Shown here piece by piece: positions 57,541 through 64,000 of a stretch of DNA of 64,000 nucleotides. The notes beneath the pieces are model-generated. The model saw only the letters and a list, made by a program, of their open reading frames with translations. It made no database searches and had not been told where the DNA came from. The DNA is taken from positions 124,001 to 188,000 of the forward strand of contig CANKXO010000006.1 of assembly GCA_947487765.1 (NCBI GenBank), read 5' to 3'. The stretch is from an uncultured Pseudomonadales bacterium (GTDB lineage Bacteria; Pseudomonadota; Gammaproteobacteria; Pseudomonadales; Cellvibrionaceae). The translations under genes were made by a program, and so were the position numbers. The first letter of the stretch is position 1. Each line of letters opens with the position of its first letter.

Positions 57541-57591
57541 TATCTTGCTTATCTATCTGTTGGAGCTGTAACTGACGGAATTAGTCAATAA
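57541..57591 (+). pseudogene. Possible effector-tail remnant before immunity copy 2
   Basis: A short frame reads YLAYLSVGAVTDGISQ and stops in a TAATG that overlaps the start of immunity copy 2. The effector itself ends LSGGIYDRLQ before copy 1. The similarity is short and may be chance. Confidence 0.35.
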
Positions 57592-57980
57592 TGTCTGAGC
57601 AATCAATTTTTGAATTTGGGCTAGTTTATTTATTATTTGGAGCCCTTTTAATCTTAACTATATTTTTGCTACGTTTTACTTTGGACCCACGAGTCAGAAA
57701 GGCCTTGCCTGCCGAAAAAAATTATAATTGCCCTTTAGATTGGTATGGTGGCTTTATGCGTGCCATAGGTTTTGGTTATGCTGCTTTATTCGATCGTGCT
57801 AAACGCTATGCTATGCAAGATTACTATGATGGTTTTGATGTTAAGGCCTTTGCCAATGGTTTTGAAAAAGCCATTGCTTGGATTATGGTGTTAAGCCTTA
57901 GTATTTTTTTACTAATGACTTTATTTTTTCTAGTGACTAAATATACCGGTCTACTTGTATGGCCAGGTACTGATGGTTAG
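57591..57980 (+). CDS. Putative immunity membrane protein 2
   Basis: 129 residues of the same family: TM segment about 11-26, block RVRKALPAEKNYNCPLDWYGGFMRAIGFGYAALFDRAKRYAMQDYYDGFDVKAFANGFEKAIAWIM, and a second TM. The GGFMRAIGFGYAA variant is shared with copy 4, in contrast to MRSMVFSLASL of copies 1 and 3. The start overlaps a short remnant-like frame. Confidence 0.72.
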   Translation: MSEQSIFEFGLVYLLFGALLILTIFLLRFTLDPRVRKALPAEKNYNCPLDWYGGFMRAIGFGYAALFDRAKRYAMQDYYDGFDVKAFANGFEKAIAWIMVLSLSIFLLMTLFFLVTKYTGLLVWPGTDG

Positions 57981-58008
57981 TTGAGCAATTTATTTAAAAA
58001 CTTGTTGA

Positions 58009-58083
58009 TGCTGTTGTTTTAATAGCCCCAGAAGGATTAGTAGTCAGTTTTTGATTTTTGGCCAAAGAAAAATAGGGGTTATT
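58009..58083 (+). pseudogene. Decayed effector tail before immunity copy 3
   Basis: In one frame the stretch reads DAVVLIAPEGLVVSF then a stop, which lines up with IVVAMTPAGLLVGF of the intact effector near residues 284-298. The downstream part of the tail is lost. This supports an origin by duplication of an effector-end plus immunity cassette. Confidence 0.5.
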
Positions 58084-58084
58084 T

Positions 58085-58492
58085 ATGGCGGCTTCTAGCG
58101 ATCCCGTTGCTTTGTGGCAATGGTGGTTTAGCTTAATAAGTGTAGGAGCAATAGCGCTCATGTTGGTATCTGTTATCATTTTGAGGTTAACGCTAGACCG
58201 CCGTGTCAGAAAAGCTTTGCCTGCGGACAAGGTTTATAATTGCCCTTTAGATTGGTATGGGGGCTTTATACGCTCAATGGTCTTTTCACTTGCCAGCTTG
58301 TCTGATCGGCCAAAGCGTTATGCCATGAAAGATTATTATGATGGTTTCGATGTGAAAGCATTTGCCAATCGTTTCGAAAAAACGACTGCTTGGATTTACG
58401 TCACCAGCTTTTCCACTTTAAGTGCTTGCACCTTATTTTATCTGATTACCAAATTTTTGGGTTTAGTCGAATGGCCTAGTTCTGTTAGTTAA
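58085..58492 (+). CDS. Putative immunity membrane protein 3
   Basis: 135 residues, slightly longer at the N-terminus (MAASSDPVALWQWW). The central segment from RRVRKALPADKVYNCPLDWYGG through DYYDGFDVKAFANRFEKT is nearly identical in DNA to copy 1, including silent positions, showing a recent duplication or gene conversion. Two TM segments at the ends. Confidence 0.72.
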   Translation: MAASSDPVALWQWWFSLISVGAIALMLVSVIILRLTLDRRVRKALPADKVYNCPLDWYGGFIRSMVFSLASLSDRPKRYAMKDYYDGFDVKAFANRFEKTTAWIYVTSFSTLSACTLFYLITKFLGLVEWPSSVS

Positions 58493-58493
58493 A

Positions 58494-58592
58494 TTGCTGA
58501 TTGGGTTTGTGGTAGGTGATTTGGCGGCTGTTGGTATGGATATTGGAATGAAGCTTATAGCAGGGAAAACTTATGATTGGATATCAAAGATA
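58494..58592 (+). pseudogene. Effector-tail remnant, in frame with immunity copy 4
   Basis: LLIGFVVGDLAAVGMDIGMKLIAGKTYDWISKI aligns across its length with the intact effector end LLVGFVVGGLAAVSADLFVKKLSGGIYDRLQ. The stop of the effector is lost and one base is inserted, so the tail is in frame with the following immunity gene. A gene caller would fuse them into one 162-residue protein. Confidence 0.75.
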
Positions 58593-58982
58593 ATGAGTGA
58601 ACCTTGGCTATCATTATTTTTCATCACTAGTATGGTTTCATTTTTCTCTCTGTTCCCATCAATTCTGTTTCTGAGGCTAACGTTAGATCGTCGTGTTAGG
58701 AAGGCTTTGCCTGCGGATAAAGTCTACAACTGTCCTCTAGACTGGTATGGCGGTTTTATGCGAGCTATTGGTTTTGGTTATGCTGCTATATTAGAGAGAG
58801 CTAATCAGTATGGAATGATAGATTACTACGATGGTTTTAATGTTAAAGCGTTTGCTAATCGCTTTGAAAAAACTATAGCCTGGATAATGGTATCTAGTTT
58901 TGTAACCTTGTGTCTTTGTATTTTATTTCTTGTGGTGACAGAGTATTTTGGTTTAATTGAATGGTCTAGCTCTGGCAATTAA
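58593..58982 (+). CDS. Putative immunity membrane protein 4
   Basis: 129 residues from the internal ATG (MSEPWLSLFF), which matches the MVDPWLLLF start of copy 1 and the 129-residue length of copies 1 and 2. RRVRKALPADKVYNCPLDWYGGFMRAIGFGYAAILERANQYGMIDYYDGFNVKAFANRFEKTIAWIM shares the copy 2 subtype. A longer form from 58494 would add effector-tail residues and is thought an artefact. Confidence 0.72.
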   Translation: MSEPWLSLFFITSMVSFFSLFPSILFLRLTLDRRVRKALPADKVYNCPLDWYGGFMRAIGFGYAAILERANQYGMIDYYDGFNVKAFANRFEKTIAWIMVSSFVTLCLCILFLVVTEYFGLIEWSSSGN

Positions 58983-59019
58983 ATAATTAGATGAAAGCAG
59001 GCTTTTATCAAGATGGTAT

Positions 59020-59448
59020 TTAGTTGCTAGAGTTGCCATTAATTTTTTCTTTAGGCGGTTTCCTGAACCAATGAATTCCACGGTTTTCTTCTTCTGTCGA
59101 TAAATTTAATTCTTTTTGATTGAGTAATATGATTTCTTCTTCTAATGATTCTATCTTTCTCTTTAATGAGTTTATTGTTTCAATATTAGAGTTTATATCT
59201 AAATTAGTTTTCGCTGATTTTTTCCAAATTACGACTCCGTCAGAGCGTAGTCCTATAAAAATGTCCTTTTCTACATCTGTTTCAAATACAGGATTAGCAA
59301 ATATACCTTCATCCATACCTTTGTATGCAGAACCTGTGATAGGCCACCCTAACCACTGTATATCATTTTCCGAAGTAGTTTGAGAGTCGGCAATTGTATA
59401 GCTACTAAAAAATATAAGAGCAGAAAAGCTTAAAAATATACGAATCAT
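59020..59448 (-). CDS. Exported protein of unknown function
   Basis: 142 residues with a signal peptide (1-20, cleaved after TIA). A segment with Trp/Gly (DIQWLGWPITGSAYKGMDEGIF) is followed by a coiled-coil (SLKRKIESLEEEIILLNQKEL) and a charged tail. No family is recognised. It stands opposite to the immunity array and converges on it; there is no visible functional link. Confidence 0.65.
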   Translation of the reverse strand: MIRIFLSFSALIFFSSYTIADSQTTSENDIQWLGWPITGSAYKGMDEGIFANPVFETDVEKDIFIGLRSDGVVIWKKSAKTNLDINSNIETINSLKRKIESLEEEIILLNQKELNLSTEEENRGIHWFRKPPKEKINGNSSN

Positions 59449-59693
59449 AAATAAATTAATCCTATTATAGATATGGCCTTATGAGTTATGTCGTACAAAT
59501 TAGTTCAATGACAGAAAAAGGACCGCTTTGAGTCGTTAATGTGCTGAATAATGCAAATAACTAGTGTCAGGTTAACCTACCCTGATTAGATTGGACTCTC
59601 AAAAGCGTTAAATGACGAACCTGATGTGAGTAACTGGCATTAATTACAACGCTTGCTTTTACCTCTGCATCAATAACAGGCATAATTCCCACC

Positions 59694-60563
59694 ATGCTAA
59701 AAACCAACCTAAACCACCTGCCAGACGCCAAACAAGCCCATGTTCACAACATTGTGGAAATTATTCACGATGAGTTTGATAAAGTCGTGAGTGCAGCCAC
59801 GAAAAGTGATAAAGCCAATAGCCGCATTGTGCTAATTATACTCTTTGGCAGCCATGCCAAGGGCACCCAAGTCAACGATGTCAAAAGCGGCTATACCAGC
59901 GACTACGATATTCTCGTCGTGCTTAACGAACCCGCCTTGGCCGAGGACTACAAAATATGGCACACCATTGAAGAGCGCGGCCAGATAAAAACTGGCTCGC
60001 CCGTGAATCTTGTAGTATGCACCCTGCGGGAGATTAACCGCGAACTCAAACAAGGCCGCTACTTTTTTAAAGATATCCGCGAGCAAGGCATACAACTCTA
60101 CCAATACAACAATGCCGAGCTGTTAGTACCCGGCGTATTAAATGAAGAAGAAGCCAAACAAATCGCGCAAGAACATTTTGAGCAGTGGTTTGAAAGTGCA
60201 AATGATTTTTACGATACTTACTTTTTTAATTTCGAAAGAAAAAAGTACAAAATAGCAGCTTTTATCTTACATCAAGCTGTAGAACGCTACCTTACGTGCA
60301 TTTTATTAGTTCACACCAACTACCGCCCCAAAACCCATAACATCAAAGCCTTATACAGCTTAGCCTGTAACCAAGCCGAAGAGCTAAAACCCATCTTCCC
60401 CCAAAGCACCAAACGCGAACGCCGCGCCTTCGAACAACTCAAAAAAGCCTACATCGAAGCCCGCTACTCCAAACATTACGAGATTGCGGTAGAGGAGTTA
60501 GAGTGGTTGGCGGAGAGGGTTGAGATGTTGAAGGATGTAACTGAAAAACTCTGCCAAGCCTAA
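59694..60563 (+). CDS. Fused nucleotidyltransferase-HEPN protein
   Basis: 289 residues. The N-terminal half is a minimal nucleotidyltransferase: LFGSHAKGT at about 50-58 and SDYDILVVL with the metal-binding Asp pair at about 68-76. The C-terminal half (about 160-285) is a HEPN domain with AFILHQAVERYLTCILL and the EARYSKHYEI helix. Separate MNT and HEPN proteins act as toxin-antitoxin pairs in which the nucleotidyltransferase modifies the HEPN RNase; here they are one chain. The location next to the effector array and an ABC-3C-like operon suggests defence, but the fusion may also serve as an antibiotic-type or housekeeping enzyme. Confidence 0.85.
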   Translation: MLKTNLNHLPDAKQAHVHNIVEIIHDEFDKVVSAATKSDKANSRIVLIILFGSHAKGTQVNDVKSGYTSDYDILVVLNEPALAEDYKIWHTIEERGQIKTGSPVNLVVCTLREINRELKQGRYFFKDIREQGIQLYQYNNAELLVPGVLNEEEAKQIAQEHFEQWFESANDFYDTYFFNFERKKYKIAAFILHQAVERYLTCILLVHTNYRPKTHNIKALYSLACNQAEELKPIFPQSTKRERRAFEQLKKAYIEARYSKHYEIAVEELEWLAERVEMLKDVTEKLCQA

Positions 60564-60837
60564 AGCCTCCAGCGATATTAAAGAAGCCAAGCTCTTTTTT
60601 GTTGATATTCGCGCCATTATTGTATGTAAAGCTTTTCATAGCTTTGAAAAACCTGATTAATCATTTACTCTCCATAAAAATAAAAATTGGAGTCGTTGAT
60701 GTTTAAGGAGATGCTTCCCTCTTCATTAAATTACTCCTTATAAACTAAATATCGATGATGTAGCTGTCGACCCAAAGCAGATATTGGTTCTAGAATTAAT
60801 ATGAGTTTTGTGTATCGCGTTTGGGTATCTTGATCTC

Positions 60838-61839
60838 ATGCTGAAAATTACAAACATAAAGGCTAGTTGTGGAGATAGCTTCTTAATTGAAGATACCGAT
60901 GCCCCTAAAAAGCTGTTGCTAGATTGTGGATTTAAACTTACTTACCAACACCATATCAAAAAGTTAACATCGAGTGTCGATTATCTAATTCTGACTCACT
61001 CAGATGAGGATCATATTCATGGTGCGATCCCCCTAATTGAAGATACGCCCCAAAAATTCACGGTTGGAAAGGTATACGTGAATGTACCAAGCTCATATGA
61101 TACTGGATCCGAAGATGGAGATATTTCTATTCATCAAGCAATCACACTTGAAAACTTACTTAACGAAAAAGAGATATCTTACCAAGGCCTTTTAGCGGGT
61201 ATGGTAATTAATATTTCCGAAAATATTAGCTTAGAGATTGTTTCACCCTCTCAAGAAGATTTAGAATACTTCATTGGGAAATACAAGGAAGTTAAGAAGT
61301 CTTCTAGCCCAGACCCAATATCAAAGCCCAACTCTATCATCCCACTTGAGAAGTTAGCAGAAAATAAAGATATGTATAAGTCTAAGAAATCAGACTTTAC
61401 AAATGCTGCATCAATAGCATTCATACTCAAGTACAAAGACATAAGTTTCCTGTTTCTAGGGGATGCACACCCTACAGTTGTCACTGACTATCTGGAAGCC
61501 AAAGGTTTCTCAGAGAACAAGAAATATGCCTTTGATTACATTAAGCTTTCACATCACGGCAGCGTTACAAGCATATCTAAAAAATTTATTTCAATGGTTA
61601 GCTGTTCTAACTATATAGTGAGCACCAATGGTGGGAAGGCTCGAAGCAGGCACCCTAGTAGAGAAACCATAGCAAAATTGGCATTGAATGTTGAGCGAAA
61701 CGGCGGCAACGATATTCAGTTTTTATTCAACTACCCTGTTGAAGAAATCACTGCTAGAAATGGTCTATTAATTAACTCAGAAGAAATGAATAAGTACAAC
61801 ATAAAACTAATTGAACAAAGTAGCTTCTGTATAAAATGA
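60838..61839 (+). CDS. Metallo-beta-lactamase-fold hydrolase of ABC-3C-like operon
   Basis: 333 residues from the ATG at 60838; a TTG ten codons earlier is less likely. The MBL motif is THSDEDH (His54, Asp56, Asp58, His59), with Asp in place of the usual second His, followed by FLFLGDAHP and SHHGSVTS, which supply further metal ligands. The fold resembles ComEC/Rec2-type nuclease domains. It is the first gene of a tight operon with a trypsin-like protein, a small protein and an ABC-type ATPase and is likely the effector. The stop overlaps the next start in ATGA. Confidence 0.85.
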   Translation: MLKITNIKASCGDSFLIEDTDAPKKLLLDCGFKLTYQHHIKKLTSSVDYLILTHSDEDHIHGAIPLIEDTPQKFTVGKVYVNVPSSYDTGSEDGDISIHQAITLENLLNEKEISYQGLLAGMVINISENISLEIVSPSQEDLEYFIGKYKEVKKSSSPDPISKPNSIIPLEKLAENKDMYKSKKSDFTNAASIAFILKYKDISFLFLGDAHPTVVTDYLEAKGFSENKKYAFDYIKLSHHGSVTSISKKFISMVSCSNYIVSTNGGKARSRHPSRETIAKLALNVERNGGNDIQFLFNYPVEEITARNGLLINSEEMNKYNIKLIEQSSFCIK

Positions 61840-62951
61840 ATGAATTAGACGTACTCTCAAAAACCTGTATACAGATCTATAAGTCCGATGAATATCACGG
61901 ATCAGGAGTGTTGATTGAAGTTGACAGCGTATTCTATGTATTTAGTGCAGCTCATGTATTTACTCAAAATATCAGCGAACCGTTAGCATTGGAAGGTTTC
62001 TACGGTCAATCAGAAACGTATGGGAAAATTGATTTTGATATATCGATAGGAAAACCCGAAGCAAGTCAGAAATACGATATCGCTATTATAAAGATTGATC
62101 GGGAACAAAAGTTTTCAAATTTTCCCAGTATTAGATTTTGTGAAGATATTACTTTTCCTAACACCCCACTAATATTTAGAGGGACGCAAAAGTCTACAGC
62201 CTTAAAAGCTCATACAATCACTCCGTGCTTTCTAGATACAGATACTAATAATGAGGGAATGTTCTGCCTCAAAGTTCCTCTCGAGGCCTACTCTGATATG
62301 AAAGGTAATGTAGGAGCAGATGTGTTAGGAGGGTATTCTGGGAGCGGGATATTTATAATACAACCCAATGAAATTTATTTGGTCGGTATAGCTCAAAATA
62401 TAGATAAAGACGATTTTACTGGCGTAAATTGCCGCTCCATCCGAGCAATTAAAGATTCATTTATTCCTACCATGGCTCTTTCAGACTTCCATGGTGGTAA
62501 TGCTCAGTTGAAGTTGAACATTGCTGAAATTAAGAGAAATGTTACCCAAGACATGATAGAGGAAAGAAAAAAGGTCAATGAGTATGGAGATGTTGAAAAT
62601 TTAACAAAAAAAATGGATTTGTTCATGAAAGATTGGAAACCCGAAGACCTCGATGGATTTATAATCGACATATTAGTATGGAAAGACATCGAACATACTA
62701 AAATTAGAAATCACAGCTCATACAGAGACCGCATTGAAAATGTTAAAGCTATATGGGCATCAGGTAACAAAAAATATCATGTAAGTAGCATTCAGCAAGG
62801 TAACAATCGCTTTCACAAAATCCTAGATGATCTTACTGAATTACTAAAAGAAGAGTTAGAAGGGACATCAATTAAATCGAGCAGTTCAGTTATAGCTGCT
62901 GGAGAAGTAGCTCGATTATTAGCAAATTGCAATTTGGATTTTAAAAAATGA
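61836..62951 (+). CDS. Trypsin-like protease with C-terminal ABC-3C-type domain
   Basis: 371 residues. The protease triad is His40 in SAAHVF, Asp81 in KYDIAIIKI and Ser168 in GGYSGSG. From about residue 205 a helical domain follows (MIEERKKVNEYG, KIRNHSSYRDRIENVKAIW), consistent with the C-terminal domain that identifies proteins of ABC-three-component systems. The protease is cytoplasmic by lack of a signal peptide. It overlaps both neighbours by ATGA. It probably cleaves a partner or target on activation; that is inference. Confidence 0.85.
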   Translation: MNELDVLSKTCIQIYKSDEYHGSGVLIEVDSVFYVFSAAHVFTQNISEPLALEGFYGQSETYGKIDFDISIGKPEASQKYDIAIIKIDREQKFSNFPSIRFCEDITFPNTPLIFRGTQKSTALKAHTITPCFLDTDTNNEGMFCLKVPLEAYSDMKGNVGADVLGGYSGSGIFIIQPNEIYLVGIAQNIDKDDFTGVNCRSIRAIKDSFIPTMALSDFHGGNAQLKLNIAEIKRNVTQDMIEERKKVNEYGDVENLTKKMDLFMKDWKPEDLDGFIIDILVWKDIEHTKIRNHSSYRDRIENVKAIWASGNKKYHVSSIQQGNNRFHKILDDLTELLKEELEGTSIKSSSSVIAAGEVARLLANCNLDFKK

Positions 62952-63382
62952 GTATAGAAGTAGAACTTAAATCTAAATTCCTTGATAGCGCACCTGACAA
63001 TAGCACATTGACTCATTTCGTGATTATATGTGGCGCTTTGAAATACTGCCTTGGAAACGCAAGGACTATGTCGTTTATAAAGCTAGCCTACATATTCGAT
63101 AAAACCATAAATCTAGAAGCTAATGCGTTTGCGTCTAAAATAACGTTGTCATCTTGGAATATTGATAACGACTTTAAAAAGTCTCTTATAATGGCTGAAT
63201 CCAATGACTTTATAGAGCTACTAATTGATAGCTCTAAAGAGATTAGAATATCACTCACCGACAAGGGCGATATATACCTTAGCTCAGTTGAGATTTATCA
63301 AGTGTTTGCGAACTATTTAGAGTATTTAAAGGAAATTAAGATTCCTGAAAATAGATTTGATAATCCGATTATTAGAAGTTAA
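62948..63382 (+). CDS. ABC-3C-like middle component
   Basis: 144 residues, overlapping the protease stop by four bases and four bases before the ATPase ATG. It is helical and looks like a winged-helix adaptor (FVIICGALKYCLGNARTMSFIKLAYIFDKTI, MAESNDFIELLIDSSKEIRISLTDKG), which fits the middle component described in ABC-3C systems. No catalytic motif is visible. Identity rests mainly on position, size and fold impression. Confidence 0.72.
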   Translation: MSIEVELKSKFLDSAPDNSTLTHFVIICGALKYCLGNARTMSFIKLAYIFDKTINLEANAFASKITLSSWNIDNDFKKSLIMAESNDFIELLIDSSKEIRISLTDKGDIYLSSVEIYQVFANYLEYLKEIKIPENRFDNPIIRS

Positions 63383-63386
63383 TAAA

Positions 63387-64000
63387 ATGCACATAAATTC
63401 AGTATCAGCGACAATTCTTGCAGGAACAGACGATGGGCTTAAACCCTTTGGTTTTGAGTATAACTTTAAGCCTGGGCTAAATGTCCTGAGTGGCGATAAT
63501 TCCAGTGGAAAATCTACTATTCTTAGCTGTATGTATTATTGTCTAGGAATGGAGCAACTGATGGGGAGCAAAGGTATTAATGCCCTAAGCCCAGCCTTGC
63601 ATCAAGTACTTAATTTTGGTGGCCATACATGTAATGTTTATGAATCCAACTGCTCTCTTAGCTTCACTGCAAATAATGGCAAACAATACAAGCTGACACG
63701 CCAAATTGCTTCTTCTGATGAAATCACTATCAATGAAATACTGATATTTGATGGCACCACAACTACACCTAAGTTTGTCCACTCTGCAAGAGATCACGGT
63801 GATCAAGGGTTCTATCAATGGCTTGCAGAAGTTAACGGCTTGGAAATTTTTAATGTTGAATCTTTTAACGGTGAATCGACTAAACCTTTATATATGCAGA
63901 ATATATTTTCCCTAGCTTTTATTGAGCAGACAAAAGGCTGGTCAGACATTTTCTCAATGATGCCCAGCTTTGGTATTAAAGATCCTAAACAAAAGGTTGT
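63387..64000 (+). CDS. ABC-type ATPase of ABC-3C-like operon, 3' end cut by window
   Basis: An open frame from ATG 63387 runs without a stop to the end of the window, giving about 204 residues. It begins MHINSVSATILAG and has FNPGLNVL-like FKPGLNVLSGDNSSGKSTIL with Walker A GDNSSGKST near residues 37-45. This is the SMC/Rad50-like start of an ABC ATPase; Walker B and signature motifs lie outside the window. It completes the operon MBL, protease, middle component, ATPase. The gene is easily missed because it is truncated. Confidence 0.9.
   Translation, partial: MHINSVSATILAGTDDGLKPFGFEYNFKPGLNVLSGDNSSGKSTILSCMYYCLGMEQLMGSKGINALSPALHQVLNFGGHTCNVYESNCSLSFTANNGKQYKLTRQIASSDEITINEILIFDGTTTTPKFVHSARDHGDQGFYQWLAEVNGLEIFNVESFNGESTKPLYMQNIFSLAFIEQTKGWSDIFSMMPSFGIKDPKQKV

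Noticed and set aside
60564-60837. Possible gene or leader before the MBL gene
   Set aside because: No frame with start and ribosome binding site was seen; probably only the operon promoter.

Overview
The window looks like the chromosome of a marine-type gammaproteobacterium of the Pseudomonadales/Cellvibrionales kind. The evidence is the gene order: ibaG-murA-hisG-hisD, ispB divergent from rplU-rpmA-obgE, proB, bioB-bioF-bioH-bioC with a separate bioD, degS/algW beside yhcB (zapG), and zapE, together with DUF3080, DUF3429 and IbaG families. The genus cannot be fixed from the sequence alone. No rRNA, tRNA, CRISPR array, insertion sequence or prophage was seen.

Layout. 1-7 kb: three LysR regulators, an ABM-domain enzyme, and a translationally coupled pair of membrane proteins (a rhomboid protease and a zinc-finger/TPR membrane protein). 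7-13 kb: an ArsR-controlled SRPBCC operon, a MarR/rhodanese/DoxX divergon with two clear operators, and an arsenate-resistance operon (arsR, arsenate-linked GAPDH, arsJ). 13-19 kb: a Tag-like glycosylase, OmpW, a chemoreceptor, DUF3080 and DUF3429 proteins and ComF. 19-25.4 kb: biotin synthesis, with a BirA-box-like operator on the bioB promoter. 25.4-30.5 kb: a flagellar-rod-like small protein, an SprA-type metalloprotease, and ibaG-murA-hisG-hisD. 30.5-33.1 kb: three exported proteins, including a 55-residue lipoprotein. 33.4-46.3 kb: core genes (degS-like, zapG, zapE, a PPTase, a CpsB-like phosphatase, pgi, a Zn peptidase, ispB, rplU with a fused C-terminal domain, rpmA, obgE, proB, a HisC-like aminotransferase).

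46.3-50.7 kb holds five small paralogous proteins of an unrecognised family, all on the minus strand, surrounding a ferritin-like/cytochrome c/ECF sigma operon. 51-56 kb: enoyl-CoA hydratase with a divergent TetR, and a dimethylglycine/sarcosine dehydrogenase-like enzyme with a divergent LysR and a 25-bp palindrome.

56-64 kb is an accessory, conflict-related region. A putative effector with a LysM-like start and a glycine-rich hydrophobic tail is followed by four paralogous two-TM proteins that look like immunity proteins. At least two of these are preceded by decayed copies of the effector tail. Then come an exported protein, a fused nucleotidyltransferase-HEPN protein, and an operon of metallo-beta-lactamase fold protein, trypsin-like protease with a C-terminal domain, small middle protein and ABC-type ATPase (cut by the window end). 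That operon fits the predicted ABC-three-component (ABC-3C) defence systems. The effector/immunity array, the ABC-3C-like operon and the five-copy small protein family are the strongest candidates for new biology here.
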